From Kribbella pratensis (GTDB taxonomy: Bacteria > Actinomycetota > Actinomycetes > Propionibacteriales > Kribbellaceae), in NCBI RefSeq assembly GCF_004366075.1, contig NZ_SODU01000005.1:186001-250000 (forward strand): a DNA stretch of 64,000 nt. The letters run 5' to 3'. Shown in pieces: positions 43,630 through 51,904 of this stretch; position 1 is the first letter of the stretch; every line of letters starts with the position of its first letter. Position numbers and translations under genes: made by a program. The notes under the pieces were generated by a model. The model was not told where the DNA came from, did no database searches, and saw only the letters and a list, made by a program, of their open reading frames with translations.

Positions 43630-45021
43630 TCATCCCAACGTGTCCTGGATCGCGACGATGTCGTCGGTCGCCTGTTTCGCGGCCTCGTCGGCCGTCACCT
43701 GCCCGCTCGCCAGGGCGCTGATCGCCTTCGGCACCGGCAGCTCGCCGAGCGTCGCGCCGACCAGGGCTCCCTGTCCTTCGGTGATCCCCCAGCGCTGCAT
43801 CTTGCCGACCCCCTCGCGCAGGTCGGTGATGAGCGGCGCAGGGTACAGCGCGGCCAGCGGCTTGCGCGCGTCGACGCCGATGTCGGCCTTGTCCCACGCC
43901 TGGTCGAACGCTTCCGGCTCGGCGGCGGTCCCGTGCCGGACCGGGAACTTGCCTTCGGCAGCCATCCCGATCCACTGGTTGTAGCCCTCGTTCAGCATGT
44001 ACTCGACGAACTGTCGCGAAGCGTCCGCCTTCGCGGTCTTCGTGACGGTCCAGCCAGTGAGTTCACCGAACTGCGCCGGCTGCTTGCCGTCCGGCCCCTG
44101 TACGGCGGTGACGACACCGGTGTTGCGCGAGAGCCACTGCTTGTCCGCCTTGCACTGCTCGCAACTGGGCAGTGCGTCGTCGCGCAGGCCGGCGAGCTCG
44201 TCGAGCAGGAACGACGACCAGACCACCATGGCGGACTGCCCCGCGAAGTACGTCGCACGCGTCGAGTCGACCGTCTGCGTCCCTGAGGCGGAGTACTTGG
44301 TCGCCAGGTCACCGTAGAAGCGGAACGCGTCCTTGCACGGCCGGCTGTCGAGCGTCACCTTGCCCTGCGGGTCCACGAGCTGGCAGCCGTTCGCCAGCGC
44401 GAGGTGCTCGAAACTCTGCTGCGTGAACGGGTCCGCGGGGTCGGTGGCCAGCGAGATGCCCTCGACACCGCCCTTGTTCAGCGTCCGGGCCGCCTGCTCG
44501 ATGGCAGCGTACGTCGTCGGCGCGGGCAGCCCGGCGGCCGCGAACAGGTCCTTGCGGTAGTAGAGCAGCTGAGTCCAGCCGTCCGACGGTACGGCGAGTT
44601 GCCGGCCACCGTCCCTGGTGAGCTCGAGCGCCCGCGGGTTGAACGTGGAACTGCCGAGATCCTCGACCGCCTGGTTCGCGACGTCGGGGTTGAGCAGGCC
44701 GTTGCTCGACAGCTGCTGCATCGCGGCCAGCGGGACCGCGCCGATCACGTCGGGCAGCTTGCCGGCCGCGGCCGCCGACATCACCAGCTGGCTGAGCTGC
44801 GGCTCGTCGACCCCGACGAGCTTCACCTCGATGCCGGTCTCGGCGGTGAACTTCTTCAGGATCTGTCGTGTGGTCTCGAGCCGGTCGGAGACGTTCTCCA
44901 GCGACCACACGGTGATGCTGCGCGGGTTGCCGCCGGCGGACTCGTCGCCGCACGACGTCAGCAACCCTGCGGCGAGCACCAGCGCGCACAAGGTGCCGAG
45001 CACCTTGGTCAGACGTGCCAT
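43630..45021 (-). CDS. Extracellular solute-binding lipoprotein, ABC uptake
   Basis: 463 residues from ATG 45021, which has GAGGAGG a few bases upstream. The lipoprotein signal MARLTKVLGTLCALVLAAGLLTSC places the lipidated residue at Cys24. Family 1 binding protein: ITVWSLENVSDRLETTRQIL starts the mature domain. First gene of SBP-permease-permease-ROK. The opposite strand carries a dehydrogenase, an epimerase and a glycosidase, so the imported sugar is probably an oligosaccharide or amino sugar processed by those enzymes. Confidence 0.9.
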   Translation of the reverse strand: MARLTKVLGTLCALVLAAGLLTSCGDESAGGNPRSITVWSLENVSDRLETTRQILKKFTAETGIEVKLVGVDEPQLSQLVMSAAAAGKLPDVIGAVPLAAMQQLSSNGLLNPDVANQAVEDLGSSTFNPRALELTRDGGRQLAVPSDGWTQLLYYRKDLFAAAGLPAPTTYAAIEQAARTLNKGGVEGISLATDPADPFTQQSFEHLALANGCQLVDPQGKVTLDSRPCKDAFRFYGDLATKYSASGTQTVDSTRATYFAGQSAMVVWSSFLLDELAGLRDDALPSCEQCKADKQWLSRNTGVVTAVQGPDGKQPAQFGELTGWTVTKTAKADASRQFVEYMLNEGYNQWIGMAAEGKFPVRHGTAAEPEAFDQAWDKADIGVDARKPLAALYPAPLITDLREGVGKMQRWGITEGQGALVGATLGELPVPKAISALASGQVTADEAAKQATDDIVAIQDTLG

Positions 45022-45059
45022 GCGTCCTCCTCGATGGACGATCACGAGGCATAACATCA

Positions 45060-45090
45060 GGACTTATGCGTTTTGACAAGACCTAAGTCC
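45060..45090. promoter_or_regulatory. Candidate ROK operator in divergent promoter region
   Basis: GGACTTA (45060-45066) and TAAGTCC (45084-45090) form a 7-bp inverted repeat between the divergent binding-protein and dehydrogenase genes, and the spacer contains TTGACA (plus strand) and TTGTCA (minus strand), possible -35 boxes. Confidence 0.45.
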
Positions 45091-45137
45091 GGATGATTTG
45101 TTGGTCTCGTTCCGTTCGCCAGTGCCGGAGGTGCCCT

Positions 45138-46163
45138 GTGGCCCGTGTCGTCCAGTTCTCCGCTCCCCGCGTCGCCGAGGTCGTCGACTTCGATCCGCCA
45201 CCGCTGCCGCCGGGCCACGTCCGTGTGCGGACGGCGTTCTCCGGTATCTCCGCCGGCACCGAGCTGACGGCGTACCGCGGCACGAATCCGTACCTGACGC
45301 GCAGCTGGGACCCGGACGCCCGGCTGTTCCGCGAATCGACCGCGGGGATCGCGTTCCCGGTCGTCGGCTGGGGGTACTCCGAGTCCGGCGAGGTCACCGA
45401 GGTCGCGGACGACGTGACCGGCCTCGCGCTGGGCGACCAGGTGTGGGGCATCTGGGGTCACCGCAGCGAGGCCGTGCTGCCGGCCGAGAAGCTGGCCGGG
45501 CACCAACTGCCCGACGGCGTCGACCTGGCCGCGGCCGCGTTCGCGCGGGTCGGAGCGATCGCCTTCAACGCGATCCTGGCCGCCGGGATCTCGCTCGGCG
45601 AACTTGTCGCGATCTACGGTCAAGGCGTGATCGGCTTGCTGGCCACCCGGCTCGCGGTGCTGAGCGGTGCGCGCGTCGTCACCGTCGATGCGGTTCCCGC
45701 GCGACGCGAGGAGTCGGTGCGCTTCGGAGCGGTCGAGTCGCTGGCGCCCGGGGCGGCGGCCGAGCGGATCCGCGAGCTGAGTCCGGCCGGCGCGGACACG
45801 GCGATCGAGCTGTCCGGCGTGTACGCCGCGCTGCACGAAGCGATCCGGTCCGTGACGGTCGGCGGGCGGGTGGTTGCCTCGGGCTTCTACCAAGGTGGCG
45901 GCGACGCGCTACGGCTCGGCGAGGAGTTCCACCACAACCGCGTGCAACTGGTCAGCTCGCAGATCGGCGGGGTGCCGCCGGAGCTGACCGGACGCTGGTC
46001 GGTCGATCGGCTGCAGACGACGTTCCTCGGTCTGATCGGCAGCGGTCAGGTCGACGTGCGGCCGCTGATCAGTCACCGCGTCCCGGTCGACGACGCCGCG
46101 GACGCCTACACCCTGCTCGACACGCGTCCCGGCGACGCCCTGCAAGTGCTGCTGGAGTTCTGA
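45138..46163 (+). CDS. MDR-family dehydrogenase, zinc-type
   Basis: 341 residues from GTG 45138 (GGAGGTG upstream). GroES-like N-terminal domain with SGISAGTEL in place of the usual Cys-ligand loop, and a Rossmann core GELVAIYGQGVIGLLATRLA near residue 155. NAD(P)-dependent oxidation or reduction of a polyol or sugar is expected. First of three coupled genes (stop-start overlaps TGATG and GTGA). Confidence 0.82.
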   Translation: MARVVQFSAPRVAEVVDFDPPPLPPGHVRVRTAFSGISAGTELTAYRGTNPYLTRSWDPDARLFRESTAGIAFPVVGWGYSESGEVTEVADDVTGLALGDQVWGIWGHRSEAVLPAEKLAGHQLPDGVDLAAAAFARVGAIAFNAILAAGISLGELVAIYGQGVIGLLATRLAVLSGARVVTVDAVPARREESVRFGAVESLAPGAAAERIRELSPAGADTAIELSGVYAALHEAIRSVTVGGRVVASGFYQGGGDALRLGEEFHHNRVQLVSSQIGGVPPELTGRWSVDRLQTTFLGLIGSGQVDVRPLISHRVPVDDAADAYTLLDTRPGDALQVLLEF

Positions 46164-46957
46164 TGAAGATCATTTGCCAAGAGCAACTGCTGCCGGGCGA
46201 GAGCCTGCAGGAGAAGTGGGACTTCGCGGTTGCCGCCGGCTACGAGGGTATCGAGCTGCGCGGCAAGGGTGACCTGTCGTTCCGCGACCGCTTGCCGGAG
46301 CTCCGGCAGGCCAAGGCGGACGGTGTCGTGATGCCGACGGTCTGCGTCGACATGCTGCACTTCTTCGGCGCGTTCGACGCCGATCAGCGGGCCGACGCGG
46401 TGGCGCAGATGAAGTCGCAGTTGTCGGTGATCGCGGAGCTCGGCGGGATCGGCGCACAGACCCCGGCGTCCTACGGGATGTTCTCCCGGCGGCTACCGCC
46501 GTTCGAGCCGCCGCGGGACGAGGCCGGCGACCGTGAGGTGCTGCTCGACGGACTCCGTCAGCTGGGTGAGCACGCGGCGTCCGAGGGCGTCGAGCTGTTC
46601 CTGGAGCCGCTCAATCGGTACGAGGACCACATGGTCAACCGGCTCGAGCAGGCCGCTGGACTGATCCAGGAGGTCGGGCTGGACGCGGTGCGGATCGGCA
46701 TCGACAGCTATCACATGAACATCGAGGAAGCCGACCCGTCCGCCGCGATCACCGAGTTCGCGGCGTACGTCGGCCATGTGCAGCTGAGCGACTCGAACCG
46801 GCTGCAGCCGGGCGCGGGGCATCTCGACTGGGCCGCGTTCCTCGGCGCGCTGGATGCGGTGGGCTACGACCGGTACCTGGCCGTCGAGTGCCGGTTGAGT
46901 GGTGACCCGGTCGAGGCGGTCCGCTCGATCCCCGCTGTCGTCAGGCGGTACGTGTGA
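46163..46957 (+). CDS. Sugar phosphate isomerase/epimerase, TIM barrel
   Basis: 264 residues. AAGYEGIELRGKGDLSFRDRLPEL starts the barrel; LFLEPLNRYEDHMVN (near 145), IGIDSYHMNIEEADP (near 180), VGHVQLSDSNRLQPGAGHLDW (near 205) and YLAVECRLSG (near 240) hold the metal ligands of the AP endonuclease 2 fold. It overlaps its upstream neighbour (TGATG) and its downstream neighbour (GTGA), so translation is coupled throughout the operon. Confidence 0.9.
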   Translation: MKIICQEQLLPGESLQEKWDFAVAAGYEGIELRGKGDLSFRDRLPELRQAKADGVVMPTVCVDMLHFFGAFDADQRADAVAQMKSQLSVIAELGGIGAQTPASYGMFSRRLPPFEPPRDEAGDREVLLDGLRQLGEHAASEGVELFLEPLNRYEDHMVNRLEQAAGLIQEVGLDAVRIGIDSYHMNIEEADPSAAITEFAAYVGHVQLSDSNRLQPGAGHLDWAAFLGALDAVGYDRYLAVECRLSGDPVEAVRSIPAVVRRYV

Positions 46958-48279
46958 GCGAGCTGCGGCGCGCGGCGGAGCGCGTGCTGTTGGGGAACTG
47001 GACCGGCCGGTCGACCGTGCCGTCGCACTCCCTGTATCCGCATCACTGGAGCTGGGACTCGGCGTTCATCGCGATCGGCCTACGGCACCTCTCGCCCCGC
47101 CGTGCCCAGGTCGAGCTGGAGTCCCTGTTCGGCGCGCAGTGGCAGGACGGGCGGATCCCGCACATCAGCTTCTCCCCCAGCGTCCCGCGGGACGCGTACT
47201 TTCCCGGGCCCGACTTCTGGCAGGCGACGACGCGAGGCGGGGTGGAGAGCTCCGGGATCGTCCAGCCGCCGGTTCATGCGCTCGCGGTCTGGCTGACCCA
47301 TCAGGCCGACGAGGCCGAGTCGATCCGCCGGGGCTTCCTGGCCAGGATGTATCCGAAGCTCGTTGCCTGGCACACCTATCTGCGCGAGCGCCGCGATCTC
47401 GGTGGGCGCGGACTGGTCGCAGTGGTGCATCCGTGGGAATCGGGCATGGACAACAGTCCGGCCTGGGACGAGGCGCTCGCGCGGGTCGAGCCGGCGCCGT
47501 TGCATTCGTTCACCCGCAGGGACACCGACCATGCCAGCGACGACGACCGGCCGACGGACCTCGACTACGGACGCTACGTCCAGCTCGCGGCGACGTACCG
47601 GGACCACGGGTACGACGACGCGCGGACACCGTTCACCTTCGCCCTCGAGGACCCCTGTTTCAACGCCCTGCTCATCGCCTCCGAGCATGCGCTGGCCTCC
47701 ATCGCGGAGGCTCTGTCTCTCGACCCCAGCCGCCATGTCACCGCGGCCGCCGAGTTGACATCCGCCCTGACCACCCTGTTCCACGACGGCATCTTCCGCC
47801 CCCGCGACCTGCGCGCAGGCCAGCCGAGAGCGGAAGATGAGCAGACAACGGCGGGTGAGCAGGCAGCGGGGCGGCTTGTCGAGGTCGACACGGTGGCGGG
47901 GCTGGTGCCGTTGATCGTGCCGGAGTTGCCGCAGGCGAAGGAGTTGCTGGCGACTGCGCGGGGACCGAAGTTCCGGTTGGGCGAGGTGCGGATGGTGCCG
48001 AGCTACGACCTGACCGGGCCGGCGTTCGAGCCCGGACGCTACTGGCGCGGCCCGAGCTGGTTCAACACCGCGTGGCTGTTGCATCGCGGCCTGGTTCAGC
48101 GAGGCGAGCACCAGGCGGAAGAGCTGGCCGACGCGTTGCGGGCCGACGTACTCGAGCTTGCGGGATCGACCGGCTTCGCCGAGTACGTCGAGCCCTTCAC
48201 CGGCGAGGCCCGCGGCGCCCGCGACTTCTCCTGGACCGCAGCCCTCGCCCTCGACCTGCTCCGCCCCTCTCGCCCTTGA
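46954..48279 (+). CDS. GH63/MGH-like (alpha/alpha)6 glycoside hydrolase
   Basis: 441 residues from GTG 46954. SLYPHHWSWDSAFIAIGLRH, WQDGRIPHISFSP, VVHPWESGMDNSPAWDE and YWRGPSWFNTAWLL are blocks of the six-hairpin glycosidase superfamily (mannosylglycerate hydrolase, GH63, glycogen-debranching types). The Glu/Asp of WESGMDNSP would be the acid. Substrate not readable. The final residues LRPSRP and the stop are encoded by the first unit of a 22-bp tandem repeat, so the native C-terminus may have been rewritten by repeat expansion. Confidence 0.82.
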   Translation: MSELRRAAERVLLGNWTGRSTVPSHSLYPHHWSWDSAFIAIGLRHLSPRRAQVELESLFGAQWQDGRIPHISFSPSVPRDAYFPGPDFWQATTRGGVESSGIVQPPVHALAVWLTHQADEAESIRRGFLARMYPKLVAWHTYLRERRDLGGRGLVAVVHPWESGMDNSPAWDEALARVEPAPLHSFTRRDTDHASDDDRPTDLDYGRYVQLAATYRDHGYDDARTPFTFALEDPCFNALLIASEHALASIAEALSLDPSRHVTAAAELTSALTTLFHDGIFRPRDLRAGQPRAEDEQTTAGEQAAGRLVEVDTVAGLVPLIVPELPQAKELLATARGPKFRLGEVRMVPSYDLTGPAFEPGRYWRGPSWFNTAWLLHRGLVQRGEHQAEELADALRADVLELAGSTGFAEYVEPFTGEARGARDFSWTAALALDLLRPSRP

Positions 48280-48360
48280 CCTCCGCCCCTCTCGCCCCTG
48301 ACCTCCGCCCCTCTCGCCCTTGACCTCCGCCCCTCTCGCCCCTGACCTCCGCCCCTCTAG
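48259..48360 (+). repeat. 22-bp tandem repeat across a 3' gene end
   Basis: Units of CTCCGCCCCTCTCGCCCTTG-AC (C/T variants) at 48259, 48281, 48303, 48325 and a partial one at 48347. The first unit encodes the last residues and stop of the glycosidase. Sequence 48361-48547 after it has no convincing gene; an open frame there ends at the ATGA that opens the response-regulator remnant. Confidence 0.8.
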
Positions 48361-48547
48361 CCCGGGCCTCCCTCCCACCCGCCCATGACCTTCGACCACT
48401 CGCGCTTGACCTGCTGGATGCACTCGCCAACCGAGGCGGCCCCCGGACATCCCAGCTAGGAGGTCAGGCGTCGGCGGAGGGTCGGGAGGAGCCCGAGGGC
48501 GTTGTCGCGGCTGATCTGGCGGTGTCGGCGTCGGTGCCGGGTGGCGG

Positions 48548-48823
48548 ATGATCCGGGTGCTGGTCGTGGACGACGAGTGGATGGTGCGCGCGATGCTGTT
48601 CCGGATTCTCGACGGGTACGACGACCTCGAGGTCGTCGGCGAGGCCGAGGACGGACGCCAGGCGGTCGAGGAAGCGCGCTGCATCGCCAACAGCGATATC
48701 GCCGAGCAGCTGTATCTCAGCGAGGCGACGGTGAAGACTCACGTCAGCCGGATCCTCGCCAAGCTGCAACTCACGAACCGCGTGCAGGCCGCGATCCTCG
48801 CCCACCACGCGGGGCTCAGCTGA
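48548..48823 (+). pseudogene. Internally deleted NarL-type response regulator
   Basis: 91 codons that read through without a stop. Residues 1-44 are the start of a receiver domain (MIRVLVVDDEWMVRAML with the acidic pocket DDE), and residues 46-91 are the second half of a LuxR/NarL helix-turn-helix (SDIAEQLYLSEATVKTHVSR, ILAKLQLTNRVQAAI). The middle, including the phosphoaccepting Asp and the switch residues, about 120-130 residues, is missing. An in-frame deletion with junction near residue 45 is the simplest explanation. No kinase gene is next to it. It may still bind DNA weakly, but phosphorelay is impossible. Confidence 0.75.
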
Positions 48824-49052
48824 CGGAGACCTCGAGGACGCCGATCACCTTGGCGAGCCGGGCGGCGACGCGGCCGGCGTCGAAACCGTCGCCTTCGACG
48901 ACGACCCGCAACTCGCCGCGGTCCAGTGAGAGCGAGAGCTCGCGAACGTCGTACGGGTTCAGAAGTACGGCGATCCGCGCGAGGATCCCCGTGGTCTCGA
49001 CGACCTGGGCGGTGAACTCGGTGACGGTGCGTTCGACCGCGAGGAGACTCAT
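48816..49052 (-). CDS. Small ACT-domain-like protein coupled to cimA
   Basis: 78 residues starting ATG 49052, whose ATGA overlaps the cimA stop. The arrangement beta (VTEFTAQVV), helix (GILARIAVLL), beta (VRELSLSLD), beta (ELRVVVEGD), helix (AGRVAARLAKVI), beta (VLEVSVS) is that of a lone ACT domain, as in regulatory subunits of acetolactate synthase. A role in allosteric control of CimA or of branched-chain synthesis is inferred from coupling. It overlaps the convergent response-regulator remnant by eight bases. Confidence 0.6.
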   Translation of the reverse strand: MSLLAVERTVTEFTAQVVETTGILARIAVLLNPYDVRELSLSLDRGELRVVVEGDGFDAGRVAARLAKVIGVLEVSVS

Positions 49053-50638
49053 CGCACGACCTCCTTGTGGCGCAGGAGACCGAACGTGAAGCCGTCGACC
49101 AGCGCCTCCCAGGACGCCTCGACGATGTTGTGGCCGACCCCGACCGTCACCCACGAGCCCTCGCCGTCCGCGGTCTCGATCAGCACTCTGATCACCGCGT
49201 CCGTCCCGTGTCCCTGGTCGAGGATGCGGACCTTGTAGTCGACCAACTCGAACTTGTTCACCACCGGGTACGCGCGCTCGATCGCGGTCCGCAGCGCGTG
49301 GTCGAGCGCATTGACCGGGCCGTTGCCCTCGCCCGTGACGATCTCCCGCTCGCCGCCCGCGACCAGCTTCACCGTCGACTCCGACACCGCCTCGCCGTCG
49401 GCGCGCGACTCGGTGATCACGCGCCAGGACTCGACGTCGAAGAAGGACGCCCGCTCGCCGGTCACCTCTTCGGTCAGCAGCAGCGAGAACGACGCGTCCG
49501 CGGCCTCGAACGTGTATCCGCGCGACTCCATCTCCTTCACCCGATCGGTCACCCGGCTGACCAGCTCGCGGTCGCTGCCGAGGTCGAACCCGAGCTCCCG
49601 GCCCTTCAGCTCGACGCTCGCCCGGCCCGCCATCTCGGACACCAGCATCCGCATGTCGTTGCCGACCTTCGCCGGATCCGTGTGCTGGTAGAGATCCGGG
49701 TCCACCTTGATCGCGCTGGCGTGCAGGCCCGCCTTGTGGGCGAACGCGGACACACCGACGTACGGCTGCCGGGTCGACGGCGGCACGTTCGTCACCTCGG
49801 CGATCGCGTGCGCGAGCCGGAACGACTCGGCGAGATTGCCCTCCGGGAGCAGCTTCAGGTCACGCTTGAGCTCGAGGTTGGCGACGATCGCCAGCAGATC
49901 GGCGTTACCGGTGCGTTCGCCGTACCCGTTGATCGTGCCCTGGACGTGCGTGACGCCGGCCTCGACGGCGGCGATCGTGTTCGCCACCGCGCAGCCGGCG
50001 TCGTTGTGACAGTGGATGCCGAGCCTGGCCCCGGTCGATTCGAGTACGTCGCGGACGACGTCCTGGAGCTCCCGGGGCAACGTCCCGCCGTTGGTGTCGC
50101 ACAAGGCGACGACGTCGGCGCCGGCCTCGGTGGCTACCCGTACGACCTCGAGCGCGTAGGCGCGGTTCGCGCGGTACCCGTCGAAGAAGTGTTCGGTGTC
50201 GAGGAAGACCCGCTGGCCGTTCTCCCGCAGGTGCCGGACGGTGTCGGCGACCATCCGGAGGTTCTCGTCGAGCGTCGTCCGCAAGGCCCGTTCGACGTGC
50301 GCGTCGTGGCTCTTGGCAACGAGTGTGACGACGCCGGCGCCGGACTCCCGCAGCGCGGCGACCTGCGGGTCGTCGGCGGCCACGGCCTCCGGCTTACAGG
50401 TCGCACCGAAGGCCGCGAACGTCGCGTGCCGCAGGTGCAGCTCGGTCTTCGCCCGCTCGAAGAACTCGGTGTCCTTGGGTACGGCGCCCGGCCAGCCGCC
50501 CTCGATGAAGCCGACCCCGAGCTCGTCCAGGTACTGCGCGATGGCGATCTTGTCGGCCACGGACAGCGCCAGACCCTCCTGCTGCGCACCGTCGCGCAGA
50601 GTGGTGTCGTACACGTGGAAATCGTCCGAGATAGTCAT
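49049..50638 (-). CDS. cimA: (R)-citramalate synthase
   Basis: 529 residues. The HMGL-like barrel has VYDTTLRDGAQQEGLALSV at the N-terminus (metal and pyruvate site), GIHCHNDAGCAVANTIA near 225 and GHNIV near the end; the C-terminal third is the LeuA-type allosteric dimer domain. It condenses pyruvate and acetyl-CoA to citramalate, feeding 2-oxobutyrate to isoleucine synthesis without threonine. Length and motifs separate it from LeuA and homocitrate synthase only by resemblance to actinobacterial CimA. ATG 50638. A leader peptide with Val-Ile-Ile codons and a terminator hairpin lie between 50690 and 50774, implying attenuation. Confidence 0.85.
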   Translation of the reverse strand: MTISDDFHVYDTTLRDGAQQEGLALSVADKIAIAQYLDELGVGFIEGGWPGAVPKDTEFFERAKTELHLRHATFAAFGATCKPEAVAADDPQVAALRESGAGVVTLVAKSHDAHVERALRTTLDENLRMVADTVRHLRENGQRVFLDTEHFFDGYRANRAYALEVVRVATEAGADVVALCDTNGGTLPRELQDVVRDVLESTGARLGIHCHNDAGCAVANTIAAVEAGVTHVQGTINGYGERTGNADLLAIVANLELKRDLKLLPEGNLAESFRLAHAIAEVTNVPPSTRQPYVGVSAFAHKAGLHASAIKVDPDLYQHTDPAKVGNDMRMLVSEMAGRASVELKGRELGFDLGSDRELVSRVTDRVKEMESRGYTFEAADASFSLLLTEEVTGERASFFDVESWRVITESRADGEAVSESTVKLVAGGEREIVTGEGNGPVNALDHALRTAIERAYPVVNKFELVDYKVRILDQGHGTDAVIRVLIETADGEGSWVTVGVGHNIVEASWEALVDGFTFGLLRHKEVVR

Positions 50639-50689
50639 GGGGGTCGGCCTTCCGGAGGGGTGTGCGGCGTCGATACGGGCAAACAAAAA

Positions 50690-50744
50690 ACCTCCCGCAA
50701 GGTGCGAGAGGTCTGCGCGCTCAGGTACAGCTTGCTGAGCGCGC
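50690..50744 (-). promoter_or_regulatory. Attenuator-like hairpins before cimA
   Basis: On the RNA, GCGCGCTCAG/CTGAGCGCGC (50744-50735 with 50724-50715, 10 bp perfect) is followed by ACCTCTCGC/GCGGGAGGT (50712-50704 with 50698-50690) and a run of six U. The second is a rho-independent terminator inside the cimA leader. No alternative antiterminator pairing is obvious. Confidence 0.65.
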
Positions 50745-50774
50745 CTAGGAAATAATCACCCGATAGTGCTTCAT
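50745..50774 (-). CDS. Putative cimA leader peptide MKHYRVIIS
   Basis: Ten codons, with Val-Ile-Ile before the stop, ending one base before the 10-bp hairpin. It has no ribosome site, so it would be leaderless or fortuitous. The position and the branched-chain codons fit attenuation; the peptide is very short, so the call is tentative. Confidence 0.4.
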   Translation of the reverse strand: MKHYRVIIS

Positions 50775-50875
50775 GACGTTTTGCAGTCTGCCACACAATG
50801 TCCGGACCATGACGCGGCTGTCTCGCATCACGAACATTCAGTACGCGGAGGCGTACTGGAGTTCAGGCCCCAAGA

Positions 50876-51274
50876 TTACGCACTGAGGGACCAGCCGGGA
50901 TCGTCCCAGGCGGTGTAGAAGTCTTCGCGGGTGAGCGGACGCAGGCCCCACTCCTCGCGGTCCAGGGACTGGTCGGTGAGCATCCCCTCGTCGTCCTCGA
51001 GGCGCTGCCACCAGTACCGCCGTACCTCGCCGTCCTCACCCATCCCGAGCTGGCGGACGACGACCCACTCCCGCTCGTGCCAGACCGCCTCGTAGAGCCA
51101 GTCGGTGCCGTAGTCGTCGACAACAGCGCCGTACGTCCGCGACGCCGTCCCACGGTCCAGATCCCGAATCAGCTCGACCGTCGCCCGAATCGCGGCGGAC
51201 GTCTCGGCGGACCATCCCCGGCGCTCGGCCAGCTCGGCGTAGTAGCCCTCGACGTCGTCCGGGAAGCTGCTCAT
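50876..51274 (-). CDS. Conserved acidic protein of unknown function
   Basis: 132 residues from ATG 51274; TAGGGT lies eight bases upstream, a leaderless promoter. Rich in Asp, Glu, Trp and Arg (WVVVRQLGMGEDGEVRRYWWQRLEDDEGMLTDQSL). No membrane segment or recognisable fold. It stands alone between the cimA leader and the next plus-strand gene. A longer frame to 51355 exists but the added residues look non-native. Confidence 0.55.
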   Translation of the reverse strand: MSSFPDDVEGYYAELAERRGWSAETSAAIRATVELIRDLDRGTASRTYGAVVDDYGTDWLYEAVWHEREWVVVRQLGMGEDGEVRRYWWQRLEDDEGMLTDQSLDREEWGLRPLTREDFYTAWDDPGWSLSA

Positions 51275-51380
51275 GGCGCCCGACCCTATCGAACCGAACC
51301 TGTGCACAGCGACCACCGGTCCAGCCCCCAGACCTGAAAAGATCCTGTGAAACATCCGCTGGAGAGATGGGAACCATCAA

Positions 51381-51863
51381 GTGAGTGAGCCCGACGACCA
51401 GGTCGACCTGAACGTCCTGAAGGCTCCGTTGCCACCGCAGGGCGAAAGGGATCCCCTGCAACGGCTGCGGTTCCAGCTGCTGGGTTACGCCACCGCGCTT
51501 GCGGTGCTGGTCACGCTCACGCCGACCTGGCTGACCCGGGAGTACAGCCGCAGCAGCCCTCACCTGTACACCGGATTCGGCATGGCCCGCGACGCCACGA
51601 TCCTCGGCAGCGCCGCCAACCTCTTGTTCATCGCGTACGTCGTCCTAGTGCTGGTCGCACTGGCGACGCCGACGAGGCTCGCCGGCTTCGTCTGTGCGTA
51701 CGCCGGGCTCGTGGACACGATCGTGATCATGCTGCTGAAGCCGGACGGGAGTCGACACACCGAGATCGGCTGGACCGGGGCGCCGATCCTCGCGCTCGGA
51801 CTGTGGTTGCTGCTGGCCGTCATCAACCACATCGGCTGGTTCGAGACCAGGCGCCGGTCATGA
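51381..51863 (+). CDS. Conserved membrane protein, four helices
   Basis: 160 residues. After a 30-residue polar N-terminus four hydrophobic segments follow (LLGYATALAVLVTLTP, AANLLFIAYVVLVLVALA, LAGFVCAYAGLVDTIVIML, APILALGLWLLLAVINHIGW). No family recognised. GTG start. Convergent with ilvE, both ending at the shared terminator. Confidence 0.6.
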   Translation: MSEPDDQVDLNVLKAPLPPQGERDPLQRLRFQLLGYATALAVLVTLTPTWLTREYSRSSPHLYTGFGMARDATILGSAANLLFIAYVVLVLVALATPTRLAGFVCAYAGLVDTIVIMLLKPDGSRHTEIGWTGAPILALGLWLLLAVINHIGWFETRRRS

Positions 51864-51865
51864 CA

Positions 51866-51893
51866 AAGGCCCGGCGACAAATCGCCGGGCCTT
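51866..51893. terminator. Bidirectional terminator
   Basis: AAGGCCCGGCGA (51866-51877) pairs with 51882-51893, a 12-bp stem with loop CAAA, between the membrane gene and ilvE. Confidence 0.85.
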
Positions 51894-51904
51894 CGTCACC
51901 TGCT

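Noticed and set aside
48361-48547. Histidine kinase remnant upstream of the response-regulator remnant
   Set aside because: The open frame ending VSASVPGGG has no recognisable kinase motif.
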